A stretch of 64,000 nt of DNA from Flavobacterium sp. YO12 (GCF_004119495.1 NZ_NRQU01000011.1:1-64000); one strand, 5' to 3'; positions 33,685-43,754 are shown, counted from the stretch's first letter. Made by a program: numbers and translations. Notes: a model not told the origin generated them from the letters alone.

Positions 33685-36600
33685 ATGCATCAATACTTCT
33701 ACGCCATTCATTTATTTGTAAACCGACGAAAATCTTTATCGGTTCTTTTGGCCGTTTTGATGCTTTTAGTATTTGGCTTTTTTGCTTCACAAATTAAGTT
33801 TGAAGAGGACATCAGCAAGCTTATTCCAGCAAACGACAAAGCCGATGCGACCGCAAAAGTTTTAAAACAATTAAATTTTGCTGATAAAACAACCGTTATT
33901 TTTGAACTTGAAAAAAACGGTTCTCAAGACGATTTAAAAGAAATGGCTGCTGTTTTTTCAGACAGCGTTTCTAAATCCTGCAAACCATACATTACTGGAA
34001 TTCAAGGAAAAATAGACGAAGAAAATATTCAAGAAACTATTGATTTTGTTTACAATAATCTGCCTCTTTTTCTAGATGACAACGATTATACTGCCATTCA
34101 AAACAAACTGCAAAAAGACAGCATTGCGGCAACTGCACAAGGAAATTACAAATCAATCATTTCTCCATCTGGATTTATTACCAAAGATTTTATTCTGCAG
34201 GACCCGCTTGGAATTTCTTTCATCGCTTTAAAAAAATTACAGCAATTAAATATTGGCGACGATTTTACACTCGATAATGGTTTTGTAATGACAAAGGATA
34301 AAAAGAAATTACTTCTTTTTATAACCTCAGATATTTCATCAAGCGAAACGGAAAAAAACTCCATTTTTGCCGAAAAACTTAAATCAATTCAAGAAAACTT
34401 AAATCAGCAGTTTAAAGGAAAAACTTCTGTGAGTTATTTTGGTTCGGCTTTAATTGCGGCTGCCAATGCAAAACAAATTAAAAGCGATATTGTTTTAACA
34501 ACATCAATTGCGATGTTTACCTTAATGTTGATTCTGATATTATTTTACAGAAAAATATTAATTCCGCTTATTATTTTTCTTCCAACCGTTTTTGGAGCTT
34601 TATTTGCCGTTGCCTTTTTATATTTTGTAAAAGAACAAATTTCAGCGATTTCTCTAGGAATTGGATCGATCTTGTTGGGAATTACGATCGATTATTCGCT
34701 TCACATTCTTACACATTACAAACACAACAGCGATATAAAAACCTTGTACAAAGACATTACGATGCCTGTTATTATGAGCAGTTCAACAACTGCCGTTGCC
34801 TTTTTATGTTTGCTTTTTGTAAAATCGGATGCCTTAAATGATCTCGGAATTTTTGCCGCTGTTATCGTTATGGCAACTGGAATTTTCTCTCTTTTGATTA
34901 TTCCGCATTTGTATAATCCAAAACAAGACAATTTTGAACATAAAAAAAATGCGATTGATAAACTCGCGCATTTCTCCTTTCATAATAATAAAATCCTGAT
35001 TGGTCTGTGTGTTATAATTACAATCGTTTGTTGTTTTACTTATAATAATGTTGGCTTCAATAACGATTTATCGCAGTTAAATTTTGTTCCAAAAGACATT
35101 AAAGCGGCCGAAAAACAATTGGAAGAAAGCACAAGTTTAACTTCCAAAACCATTTATGTTGCCTCGTACGGAAAAAGTATGGAGGAAGTATTGCAGAACA
35201 ACAACAAGCTTTTTGGAGATTTATCTACAGCAAAAGAACAAGACAAAATATTAAATTTTAGTTCAATTGGCGGTATTGTGCTTTCGCAAGAAGCGCAAAA
35301 AGAGAAAATTGAAAAATGGAATTCATTTTGGAACGCTGAGAAAAAAGAAAATTTGAAGTCACAATTGATTTCCGAAGGTTCAAAACTTGGCTTTAAACCA
35401 ACAACCTACTCGATCTTTTTTGATCGTTTAGGCTTTGATTTTAAACCAATTTCTATTTCAGATTATTTAAAAGTTCAAGCATTGCAGCTGAAAGAATTTG
35501 TAACCGAAAAAAATGGTTTTTATACGATTTCAACTTTAGTAAAAGTTACCCCAAAACAACGTGATGTTTTTGTAAAATCAACTTCTGCCAAAGACAACAT
35601 CATTGCGATTGATCGTCAGCAAATGAATGAAACCTTTTTCAGTACTTTAAAAACTGATTTTAATTCGCTTGTAAATTATTCTTTTGTTGCCGTAATTTTT
35701 ATTTTATTTTTCTTCTTCCGAAGAGTCGAATTAGTGATTATCAGCTGTATTCCAATTGCTTTAACTGGAATTGTTACGGCTGGAATTATGGGCATTTTTG
35801 GTATTCAAATGAATATTTTCAGCATGATTGTCTGCACCTTAATTTTTGGTCATGGTGTTGATTTTAGTATTTTCATGACAAGCGCTTTACAAAAAGAATA
35901 TTCGTCAGGAAAAAATGAAATTGCCATTTACAGAACTTCAATTATTCTGGCGGTAATTACCACTATTTTAGGAATTGGTGCGATGATTTTTGCAAAACAT
36001 CCAGCATTACGATCTATTTCTTCCGTTTCTTTAATTGGAGTTTTTGCAGCTTTAATTATTACATTTATTTTTTATCCTATACTGTTCAAATTATTTTTGT
36101 CAAATAGACCCAAAAACGGAAATCCTCCTTTTCAATTACGCACTTTTATTCATGGTGTAATTTCGTTTTTCTATTATGGTATGGGTGGCATTTTAATGTC
36201 TATTTTCAGTTTTACGATAATGCCGATTTTACCGCTGAGCAAAAAAACAAAAATGAAAGCTTTTAGATATGTGATTTCAAAATTCATGAAATCTGTATTG
36301 TATTCAAACCCATTTATCCACAAAAAAGTCATCAATAATTTTAATGAAACTTTTGATAAGCCAGCTGTTATAATTGCAAATCATTCTTCGTTTATAGATA
36401 TTCTTGCAATGGGAATGCTGAGTCCAAAAATTATTTTTCTGGTAAGCGACTGGGTTTACAACTCTCCCATATTTGGCGGAACAGTTAGAAAAGCAGGTTT
36501 TTATCCCGTTTCTGAAGGTCTTGAAGGCGGTGTAGAACATTTAAGAAAAAAAGTTGAAGAAGGTTATTCCTTAATGGTATTTCCAGAAGGAACTCGTTCT

Positions 36601-37362
36601 GAAAACAATGTTGTAAAAAGATTTCATAAAGGCGCTTTCTTTCTTGCCCAAGAATTTAACTTAGACATTATTCCTGTTGTGATTCATGGTGCCTCAGAAG
36701 CGATTCCAAAAGGCGATTTTGTAATTCATCGCAGTACGCTTACCCTTTCAATTTTAGAGCGAATTACTCCCGAAAATAATTCTTTTGGAAATAATTATGC
36801 CGAGCGTACAAAACAAATCAGTTCTTTCTTTAAGGCTGAATATCGCAAAATTCGCCAACAGCTCGAAGGTCCTGCTTATTTCAAATCAATGCTCATTAAC
36901 AGCTATGATTATAAAGAACTTGAAATAGGCAATAGTGTAAAAAAAGATCTAAGTCAAAATTTAGAAACCTATTACAACTTAAATAAATACATTGATTCTA
37001 AAGCTAAAATACTCCATCTTGCAAATGATTATGGGCAGCTGGATGTTTTATTGACTTTGCAGGAACCACAGCATAAGGTGTTTTCATTTATAAATGATGA
37101 AGAAAAATTGGCTGTTGCAAAAACGAATTATTTCCTTAAAAAAAGAAAAATATTTTATTCAGATCCATTAGAATCAGCATTTGAAAATCAACATGAAATT
37201 CTTTTAATTTCTGATGAAAGCTATGTTGCTGCTTTTGAAAAAATCATTTTAAGCACAACAATAATTTTAATTAACTGCCAAGATTTAAAAACTAAATTGA
37301 TTGCAGCTGGTTTTGAAATTACTGCTGAAGAAAATGATATAACCGTAGTAAAGAAAAAATAG
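33685..37362 (+). CDS. MMPL/RND transporter fused to PlsC-type acyltransferase and extra C-terminal domain
   Basis: The 1225-residue protein has two RND/MMPL halves (to about residue 860), each with an extracytoplasmic loop and a membrane bundle. A PlsC/LPLAT domain follows, with NHSSFIDILA (His about 899) and FPEGTRSEN (about 967). The last 120-150 residues resemble a Rossmann-like methyltransferase (KAKILHLANDYG) without a clear SAM motif. MMPL-acyltransferase fusions occur in aryl-polyene-type clusters. It probably exports or flips the lipid-like product and acylates it. Confidence 0.82.
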   Translation: MHQYFYAIHLFVNRRKSLSVLLAVLMLLVFGFFASQIKFEEDISKLIPANDKADATAKVLKQLNFADKTTVIFELEKNGSQDDLKEMAAVFSDSVSKSCKPYITGIQGKIDEENIQETIDFVYNNLPLFLDDNDYTAIQNKLQKDSIAATAQGNYKSIISPSGFITKDFILQDPLGISFIALKKLQQLNIGDDFTLDNGFVMTKDKKKLLLFITSDISSSETEKNSIFAEKLKSIQENLNQQFKGKTSVSYFGSALIAAANAKQIKSDIVLTTSIAMFTLMLILILFYRKILIPLIIFLPTVFGALFAVAFLYFVKEQISAISLGIGSILLGITIDYSLHILTHYKHNSDIKTLYKDITMPVIMSSSTTAVAFLCLLFVKSDALNDLGIFAAVIVMATGIFSLLIIPHLYNPKQDNFEHKKNAIDKLAHFSFHNNKILIGLCVIITIVCCFTYNNVGFNNDLSQLNFVPKDIKAAEKQLEESTSLTSKTIYVASYGKSMEEVLQNNNKLFGDLSTAKEQDKILNFSSIGGIVLSQEAQKEKIEKWNSFWNAEKKENLKSQLISEGSKLGFKPTTYSIFFDRLGFDFKPISISDYLKVQALQLKEFVTEKNGFYTISTLVKVTPKQRDVFVKSTSAKDNIIAIDRQQMNETFFSTLKTDFNSLVNYSFVAVIFILFFFFRRVELVIISCIPIALTGIVTAGIMGIFGIQMNIFSMIVCTLIFGHGVDFSIFMTSALQKEYSSGKNEIAIYRTSIILAVITTILGIGAMIFAKHPALRSISSVSLIGVFAALIITFIFYPILFKLFLSNRPKNGNPPFQLRTFIHGVISFFYYGMGGILMSIFSFTIMPILPLSKKTKMKAFRYVISKFMKSVLYSNPFIHKKVINNFNETFDKPAVIIANHSSFIDILAMGMLSPKIIFLVSDWVYNSPIFGGTVRKAGFYPVSEGLEGGVEHLRKKVEEGYSLMVFPEGTRSENNVVKRFHKGAFFLAQEFNLDIIPVVIHGASEAIPKGDFVIHRSTLTLSILERITPENNSFGNNYAERTKQISSFFKAEYRKIRQQLEGPAYFKSMLINSYDYKELEIGNSVKKDLSQNLETYYNLNKYIDSKAKILHLANDYGQLDVLLTLQEPQHKVFSFINDEEKLAVAKTNYFLKKRKIFYSDPLESAFENQHEILLISDESYVAAFEKIILSTTIILINCQDLKTKLIAAGFEITAEENDITVVKKK

Positions 37363-37363
37363 A

Positions 37364-38881
37364 ATGAAGGAGCATTACGATGTAGTAATTGTTGGCAGCG
37401 GTTTAGGCGGATTAGTTTCGTCTATAATTTTGGCTAAAGAAGGCTACAGCGTTTGTGTGCTTGAAAAGAACAATCAATACGGTGGAAATCTGCAGACTTT
37501 TGTTCGTGATAAAACTATTTTTGATACGGGAATTCATTATATCGGAGGCTTAGATAAAGGCGAAAATCTCTATAAATATTTTAATTATATCGGTATTATG
37601 AAGCATCTAAATTTGAAAAAATTAGATGATAATTGTTACGATATGATTTCTTTTGAAGATGATCCAAACGAATATCCACATGCGCAGGGATACGATAATT
37701 TCACCAAACAGCTGACTGCCTTTTTTCCTGAAGAAAAAGCCAATATTGATAAATACTGCGAAAAACTAAAGTCGATCTGCGACGCTTTTCCGCTTTACAA
37801 TTTAAATTGGGAAGGAAAATATGAAAACGAAATTCTTGCGCTAAACGCAAAAGAAACGATTGACGAATGCACGCAGAATGAAAAATTAAAAGCGGTTCTT
37901 GCCGGCTCTAATTTTTTATATGCCGGAATTCCAGATAAATCACCTTTTTACGTTCATGCCCTTTCGGTAAATTCATACATTCAAAGTTCGTGGCGATGCA
38001 TTAACGGCGGAAGCCAAATTACAAAACAACTTTTAAAACAGCTTAAAAAATACGGCGGCGAATTTTACAAATACAAAGAAGTGACTCGATTTCATGTCGA
38101 AAACAATAAAGTCGAATTTGTCGAATTAAAAGACGGAACAAAAGTTTTTGGCTCCATGTTTATTTCAAATATTGAACCTAAAACAACTTTGAAAATGGCT
38201 GGCGAAGAAAACTTTAGAAAAGCGTTTGTTAATAGAGTTCAAAGTCTTGAAGGTGTCATTTCGGCTTTTAGTTTGTATTTGGTTTTTAAACCTGAAACTT
38301 TTAAATATATCAATCATAATTTTTATCATTTCAAAAAAAGCAGTGAGGTCTGGACTGCGCATGATTATGATGATGATTCGTGGCCAAAAGGTTTTATGGC
38401 TTCGATGAATGCTTCAAAAAAAGATGAAATCTGGGCTGACGGAATGACGTTTATTACGTACATGAAATATGAAGATATGATTCCTTGGATTGATACTTTT
38501 AACACAACTGCGGAAAAAAGTGATCGAGGGGAAAGTTATGAGGAATTTAAAGCGAGAAAAACGGCTAAATTTTTAGATGAAATTGAACTGAAGTTTCCAG
38601 GAATTAAAGATTGTATCAAATCGATTCATTCTTCTACACCGCTTTCATATCGCGATTATATTGGCGGTTACAATGGAAATATGTACGGATATGTTAAAGA
38701 TTCTAATAATCCTATGAAAACATTAATCCCTGCAAAAACCAAATTGGATAATTTGTATCTTACGGGTCAAAGTATAAACATGCACGGAGTATTGGGTGTA
38801 ACAATTGGTGCCGTTTCTACCTGCTCTGAAATTATTGGTAAAGAATATTTGGTTACCAAAATTAACAAAGAATCTGAATAA
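37364..38881 (+). CDS. FAD-dependent CrtI/retinol-saturase-like oxidoreductase
   Basis: The 505-residue flavoprotein has the FAD motif VIVGSGLGGLVSS (8-20), the phytoene-desaturase-type NQYGGNLQTF, and FDTGIHYIGG. The C-terminal FAD region reads NLYLTGQSINMHGVLGVTIGA. It could oxidise or reduce the polyene or ring. The family covers both desaturases and saturases, so the direction is not decided by sequence. It starts two bases after the MMPL fusion gene. Confidence 0.78.
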   Translation: MKEHYDVVIVGSGLGGLVSSIILAKEGYSVCVLEKNNQYGGNLQTFVRDKTIFDTGIHYIGGLDKGENLYKYFNYIGIMKHLNLKKLDDNCYDMISFEDDPNEYPHAQGYDNFTKQLTAFFPEEKANIDKYCEKLKSICDAFPLYNLNWEGKYENEILALNAKETIDECTQNEKLKAVLAGSNFLYAGIPDKSPFYVHALSVNSYIQSSWRCINGGSQITKQLLKQLKKYGGEFYKYKEVTRFHVENNKVEFVELKDGTKVFGSMFISNIEPKTTLKMAGEENFRKAFVNRVQSLEGVISAFSLYLVFKPETFKYINHNFYHFKKSSEVWTAHDYDDDSWPKGFMASMNASKKDEIWADGMTFITYMKYEDMIPWIDTFNTTAEKSDRGESYEEFKARKTAKFLDEIELKFPGIKDCIKSIHSSTPLSYRDYIGGYNGNMYGYVKDSNNPMKTLIPAKTKLDNLYLTGQSINMHGVLGVTIGAVSTCSEIIGKEYLVTKINKESE

Positions 38882-38887
38882 AGAATC

Positions 38888-40555
38888 ATGAAAAACAGAA
38901 TCTCATTTTTTTTATTTATCGGTTTTCTACTGTCGCTTGTTTCTTGCGGAACATCAAAATCAATGCACCATCAACCCGAAATTTCGGGATATAATGCACA
39001 AAAACCAGTTGTCAAAAAAATCTCTGATTCTGTTTTTACCTCAGGAAAAAATTCTCTTTTAAAAAACAGACAAGGTCTTTGGGAATTGTATGCTGAAGGC
39101 GATCCGCTTGAAATTGGTTTAAACACCGGCGCCTTGACAGATTCACTTTTAAAAAAACAACAACAGATTTTTTTCTCTAAAATAACCGATTTAATTCCGT
39201 CCAATTTTGAACAGAAAATGCTTCGTCATTTTTTAAAATGGTACAATCGAAAATTATTTTTGAATGTTCCTGAGGAATATCAAACGGAAATTTTTGGCGT
39301 TTCAGAATATACTTCACATGAGTTCGACAATATTGCATCCAAATATCAACGCGGCTTATATTTACACGCTGCACACGATATTGGCCATGCTCTTCAAGAT
39401 TTAGCTTTAGTCGGCTGTTCTTCTTTTGCTGCTTGGAATGAAAAATCGGAAGACGGGAGTTTAATTCTTGGACGAAATTTTGATTTTTATGTAAACGATG
39501 CTTTCGCCGAAAATAAAATCGTGGCATTCATAAATCCGAAAGAAGGTCATAAATTTATGATGATTACTTGGCCGGGAATGATTGGTGCGGTTTCTGGAAT
39601 GAACCAAGAAGGTTTAACAATTACAATTAATGCATCAAAATCGAAAATTCCATTAATTGCCAAAACACCAATTTCGATTCTTACTCGAGAAATTTTACAG
39701 CACGCCGCAACAATAGACGAAGCCGTTGCGATTGCCAAAAAAAGAAAAGTATTTGTTTCTGAATCTATAATGGTAGGAAGTGCAAATGATAATAAAGCAG
39801 TTTTAATCGAAGTTTCTCCCAAAAAAATGGATGTTTACGACGTTTCAAACAGTAATGAATTAATTTGTTCGAATCATTTTCAAGGTGATGCTTTTAAATA
39901 TGATAAAAGAAATCAAGCTCAAATCGCTAACAGCCATTCTGAATATCGATTTGAAAGAATGCAGGAACTTTTATCTGAAAATCCAAAAGTAAATCCTGAA
40001 ATTGCTTCTGAAATTCTTCGAAATAAAAACGGTTTAAAAGATATTCCGCTTGGTTATGGATCTGAAAAAGCACTAAATCAGCTTATGGCACATCACGGAA
40101 TTATTTTTAAACCTAAAGAAAAATTAGTCTGGGTGTCTGCAAATCCGTATCAATTAGGCGAATTTGTCTGCTACAATTTAGATACTGTTTTTAGTAATCG
40201 AAAAACAGATACTTTGGTTTCGTTTCAACTAGAAAATTTAAATATTGCCAAAGATCCTTTTCTAGAAACTACAGCTTACGAGAATTATAAAAAATTTAGA
40301 ATTGAAGATCATAAAATAGATGCTCTGCTTGAAAAAAAAGAAAGTATTTCGGTTGCATTTATTCAAAATTACCAATCCTTAAACCCTGATTATTGGGTTG
40401 TATATTATAAGCCAGGATTGTACTTTTACCAAATAAAAGATTTTAATCAGGCAAAGCTTAATTTTGAAAAAGCTTTGACGAAAGAAATCACCACTGCACC
40501 CGAAAAAGAAAAAATTGAAAAATATTTAAAAAAGATCAAAAGAAAACTACAATGA
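38888..40555 (+). CDS. C45-family (AAT/choloylglycine-hydrolase-like) lipoprotein acyltransferase or hydrolase
   Basis: The 555-residue protein has a lipoprotein signal (LVSCG, Cys20) and an Ntn-hydrolase domain. The predicted nucleophile is Cys177 in VGCSSFAAW, with LILGRNFDFY directly after, typical of acyl-CoA:6-APA acyltransferase-like proteins. The last 60 residues look TPR-like. An extracytoplasmic acyltransferase could form the polyene-resorcinol ester. Equally it could be a hydrolase. It overlaps the ligase gene by four bases. Confidence 0.75.
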   Translation: MKNRISFFLFIGFLLSLVSCGTSKSMHHQPEISGYNAQKPVVKKISDSVFTSGKNSLLKNRQGLWELYAEGDPLEIGLNTGALTDSLLKKQQQIFFSKITDLIPSNFEQKMLRHFLKWYNRKLFLNVPEEYQTEIFGVSEYTSHEFDNIASKYQRGLYLHAAHDIGHALQDLALVGCSSFAAWNEKSEDGSLILGRNFDFYVNDAFAENKIVAFINPKEGHKFMMITWPGMIGAVSGMNQEGLTITINASKSKIPLIAKTPISILTREILQHAATIDEAVAIAKKRKVFVSESIMVGSANDNKAVLIEVSPKKMDVYDVSNSNELICSNHFQGDAFKYDKRNQAQIANSHSEYRFERMQELLSENPKVNPEIASEILRNKNGLKDIPLGYGSEKALNQLMAHHGIIFKPKEKLVWVSANPYQLGEFVCYNLDTVFSNRKTDTLVSFQLENLNIAKDPFLETTAYENYKKFRIEDHKIDALLEKKESISVAFIQNYQSLNPDYWVVYYKPGLYFYQIKDFNQAKLNFEKALTKEITTAPEKEKIEKYLKKIKRKLQ

Positions 40556-41847
40556 TTCCAGCAATAGAAAAAGATTCTTTAGAAGAAATTAAAATTTTTC
40601 AAGAAAAAAAACTTACCGAACTTTTAGAATACATCAGTCAAAATTCTCCTTTTTACAAAAGACTTTTTGCTGGACAGAATATTGATATTTCAAAAATTAA
40701 AACGCTCGAAGATTTACAATTTTTGCCTGTTACTACAAAAGAAGATTTACAACAATACAATGATGATTTTGTATGTGTACCGCAAAACAAAATTATCGAC
40801 TACGCCTCTACTTCTGGTACTTTAGGAGATCCTGTAACTTTTGGTTTAACCGATTCTGATTTAGATCGATTGGCTTATAATGAAGCTATTTCTTTTGCCT
40901 GCGCAGGAATTGCTGAAGGCGATGTTGTACAGTTGATGACTACAATCGATAGAAAATTTATGGCTGGTTTGGCTTATTTTCTGGGACTACGAAAACTAAA
41001 AGTAGGCGTTATTCGTGTTGGTGCCGGAATTCCTGAAATGCAATGGGATTCGATTTTAAAATACAATCCGAGTTATTTAATTACCGTTCCTTCGTTTTTA
41101 TTGAAGTTAATTGAATATGCCGAAATTCACGGAATCGATTATAATAATTCGAGTGTAAAAGGCGCTATTTGTATTGGAGAATCGCTGAGAGATCAAGATT
41201 TTTCGATGAATACTTTGTCTAAAAAAATCACGGATAAATGGAATATTAAGTTGTTTTCGACTTATGCTTCTACTGAAATGAGTACGGCTTTTACAGAATG
41301 TGAACACGGAAAAGGCGGTCATCATCATCCAGAATTAATCATTGTTGAAGTTTTGGACGAAAATAATCTGCCAGTAAAAAATGGCGAAACGGGTGAACTC
41401 ACTTTTACTACTTTAGGTATTGAAGCGATGCCTTTATTGCGTTTTAAAACGGGCGATATTGTACAGCTTCATAATGAACCTTGCGCCTGCGGGCGACACA
41501 CTTTGCGTGTTGGTCCAGTTTTAGGACGAAAAAAACAGATGATCAAATACAAAGGCACAACACTTTATCCGCCGGCAATGAACGATGTTTTAAGTGGTTT
41601 TGATAATATCGAGAATCATATTATTGAAATTTCGACAAACGATTTAGGCACAGATGAAATCGTGATAAAGATTGCTGTAAAAAATCAAACTCCAGAATTT
41701 TTACAGGAAATAAAAGATCATTTTAGAGCCAAATTAAGAGTAACTCCAAAAATAGAATTCGCCTCAAAAGAAACTTTAAACCCTTTGGTTTTTAACCCAA
41801 TGAGCCGTAAACCAATTCGTTTTTTTGATTATAGAACTTCGTTCTAA
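40552..41847 (+). CDS. Adenylate-forming ligase (phenylacetate-CoA-ligase-like), probable 4-coumarate activation
   Basis: The 431-residue protein has the AMP-binding motif YASTSGTLGDP (84-94), STEMSTAFTEC and the later FKTGDIVQL region of PaaK-like ligases. In the cluster it most likely activates 4-coumarate, made by the TAL, and loads it onto ACP or CoA as the polyene starter. It is the last gene of the cluster and is followed by an inverted-repeat region. Confidence 0.82.
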   Translation: MIPAIEKDSLEEIKIFQEKKLTELLEYISQNSPFYKRLFAGQNIDISKIKTLEDLQFLPVTTKEDLQQYNDDFVCVPQNKIIDYASTSGTLGDPVTFGLTDSDLDRLAYNEAISFACAGIAEGDVVQLMTTIDRKFMAGLAYFLGLRKLKVGVIRVGAGIPEMQWDSILKYNPSYLITVPSFLLKLIEYAEIHGIDYNNSSVKGAICIGESLRDQDFSMNTLSKKITDKWNIKLFSTYASTEMSTAFTECEHGKGGHHHPELIIVEVLDENNLPVKNGETGELTFTTLGIEAMPLLRFKTGDIVQLHNEPCACGRHTLRVGPVLGRKKQMIKYKGTTLYPPAMNDVLSGFDNIENHIIEISTNDLGTDEIVIKIAVKNQTPEFLQEIKDHFRAKLRVTPKIEFASKETLNPLVFNPMSRKPIRFFDYRTSF

Positions 41848-41943
41848 GTTGCTAAGATACTGAGATTCTAAGGTTCTAAGTTTTTCTTTTTTAATATTAA
41901 ATAAGGATAAAAAACTCAGAACCTTAGCATCTTAGAAACTTAG
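41844..41943. repeat. Imperfect inverted repeat of CTAAG words at the cluster's end
   Basis: The left arm 41844-41885 (CTAAGTTGCTAAGAT…) and right arm 41910-41943 (…ATCTTAGAAACTTAG) pair over most of their length, with one 8-base insertion on the left. The word CTAAG/CTTAG repeats throughout. It may end transcription of the pigment operon and belongs to the same style as the other gap elements. Confidence 0.55.
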
Positions 41944-41969
41944 ACTCTTTTTAATTAAACTAAATGTTG

Positions 41970-41977
41970 TAATTTTG
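41970..41977 (+). promoter_or_regulatory. -7 element of the dusB promoter
   Basis: TAATTTTG followed by CA matches the flavobacterial TAnnTTTG(CA) -7 consensus. It is 10-16 bases before the candidate ATGs, which implies a very short leader. No clear -33 element is seen. Confidence 0.45.
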
Positions 41978-41986
41978 CAAAAAATT

Positions 41987-42985
41987 ATGAAGATGGTCAA
42001 GATTGGCAACATAGAATTACCCGAATTTCCTTTACTGCTTGCTCCAATGGAAGATGTGAGTGATCCGCCGTTTCGCAGATTATGCAAAACGCACGGCGCT
42101 GACATGATGTACTCGGAATTTATTTCATCAGAAGGATTGATTCGTGATGCGATCAAAAGTAGAATGAAGTTGGATATTTTTGATTACGAACGTCCTGTTG
42201 GAATTCAGATTTTTGGTGGTGATGAGGAAGCAATGGCACTTTCGTCTAAAATTGTTTCTACGGTAAAACCTGATTTAGTCGATATTAATTTTGGCTGTCC
42301 TGTAAAAAAAGTAGTTTGTAAAGGTGCTGGAGCGGGCGTTTTGAAAGATGTTGATTTGATGGTTCGTTTGACAAAAGCGGTTATTAGAAGTACTGATTTA
42401 CCTGTAACGGTAAAAACGCGTTTGGGCTGGGATGAAAACTCGATTAATATTGATGAAGTTGCAGAAAGGCTTCAGGATATAGGTGTTCAAGCTTTAACGA
42501 TTCACGCCAGAACTCGTGCTCAAATGTACAAAGGCCACTCTGATTGGTCGCATATTGCGCGTGTAAAAAACAACCCAAGAATTACGATGCCTATTTTTGG
42601 AAACGGTGATATCGATAATCCTGAAAAGGCTTTAAAATATAAAAACGAATACGGAATTGATGGTATCATGATTGGCCGTGCTGCAATTGGTTATCCGTGG
42701 ATTTTTAATGAAATTAAACATTATTTTAAAACGGGCGAGCATTTACCTGCTCCAACGGTTATTGATCGTGTTGAAGCCGCTCGAAATCATTTACAATGGT
42801 CTATGGATTGGAAAGGCGAACGTTTAGGAATTGTAGAAATGCGCCGTCATTATACGAACTACTTCAAAGGAATTCATTCTTTTAAAGAATTCAAACAAAA
42901 ACTAGTTACCACTGATGCACCTGAAGATTTATTCGCAATTATGAAGGAAATTGAGCAGGTTTATGCAGGATATGAGTTTGTTTAA
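41987..42985 (+). CDS. dusB: tRNA-dihydrouridine synthase
   Basis: The 332-residue flavoprotein has LLAPMEDVSDPPFR at the start, VDINFGCPVKKVVCKGAG with the catalytic Cys, the TRAQMYKG loop and IMIGRAAIGYPWIFNE near the phosphate-binding site, as in DusB. It reduces uridine to dihydrouridine in tRNA. The start is ATG 41987 or, two codons later, 41993; an in-frame TTG at 41975 lies in the -7 box. It is monocistronic and ends at a hairpin. Confidence 0.92.
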   Translation: MKMVKIGNIELPEFPLLLAPMEDVSDPPFRRLCKTHGADMMYSEFISSEGLIRDAIKSRMKLDIFDYERPVGIQIFGGDEEAMALSSKIVSTVKPDLVDINFGCPVKKVVCKGAGAGVLKDVDLMVRLTKAVIRSTDLPVTVKTRLGWDENSINIDEVAERLQDIGVQALTIHARTRAQMYKGHSDWSHIARVKNNPRITMPIFGNGDIDNPEKALKYKNEYGIDGIMIGRAAIGYPWIFNEIKHYFKTGEHLPAPTVIDRVEAARNHLQWSMDWKGERLGIVEMRRHYTNYFKGIHSFKEFKQKLVTTDAPEDLFAIMKEIEQVYAGYEFV

Positions 42986-43033
42986 AATATAATCTTTGCC
43001 AAAGTTTTCACCTCTGATAAAGATCTGATATAT

Positions 43034-43065
43034 AAAAAATACCTTCAATATTGAAGGTATTTTTT
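43034..43065. terminator. Bidirectional terminator between dusB and amidase gene
   Basis: ACCTTCAAT/ATTGAAGGT (43041-43058) is a perfect palindrome extended by A6T and AT6 tracts on both sides. It lies between convergent genes. Confidence 0.85.
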
Positions 43066-43083
43066 TTGAATGTATAGTCATTT

Positions 43084-43691
43084 TTACTTTACAGCTTCTA
43101 AAATGTTTAGGGCAATTTCTGTCTGTCCTTTTTCACTAGTAATATAATCGCGATCTTTTTCATTCGATAAAAATCCGATTTGTAATGTCATTACAGGACA
43201 GCTAGCATTTTTTAGTATATAAAAAGGTGCTTCAGAAACTCTTCTTTTTTTGAGATTTCCAGCTTCAGTCATTTTATCAATTACAATAACTGCACTTTCT
43301 TTTGATTTTTCATGAAACGTCTCATTTGATGGAACATAGACATCTACTCCGTTTACACTCATATTCATACTTTTACTAACATGAAGAGAAACAACTAAGT
43401 CTGGTTTTAAATTATTGATAATCGAAACTCTTTCGCTCAATTCCATCTCACGATCACTATCTCGAAGTAAAACAATTTCAAGGTTACTATCCTTATTTAA
43501 CGTTTTAATTTTTTTGCAATTGTTTCCGTAATTAATTTCTCTTGAAATCCATACATGTCGGCACCAAGATCTTTTCCGCCATGACCGGCATCAATTACAA
43601 TTGTTTTTTTCTCTTCTAGTGGTTTAAATGAAAAAATAACTGCTAATCCTAAAATTCCTAAAAGTGTTGAAAATTTAATTCGCTTTTTCAT
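43084..43691 (-). pseudogene. N-acetylmuramoyl-L-alanine amidase gene with -1 disruption at an A7 tract
   Basis: The gene starts at 43691 with a signal-like segment, then IVIDAGHGGKDLG (zinc His) and QEKLITETIAKK. It leaves frame after A7 (T7 at 43509-43515 on the plus strand) and stops at 43497. The other frame continues as KTLNKDSNLEIVLLRDSD, VVSLHV (second His) and LQIGFLSNEKD, to 43084. One added A would give a 202-residue amidase_3 protein. The catalytic Glu normally found in the LVExGFLSN motif is Gln here, so the enzyme might be inactive even if the frame were restored. Confidence 0.75.
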
Positions 43692-43754
43692 AATATAGTT
43701 TTTGGTTACTAAATTTTTAACGTCTTTTTTTAAGAAAAAGTATACAAATAAATT

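Noticed and set aside
14014-37300. Open frames on the opposite strand within the pigment genes
   Set aside because: They are shadows of strongly conserved genes and show no start region or family motif.
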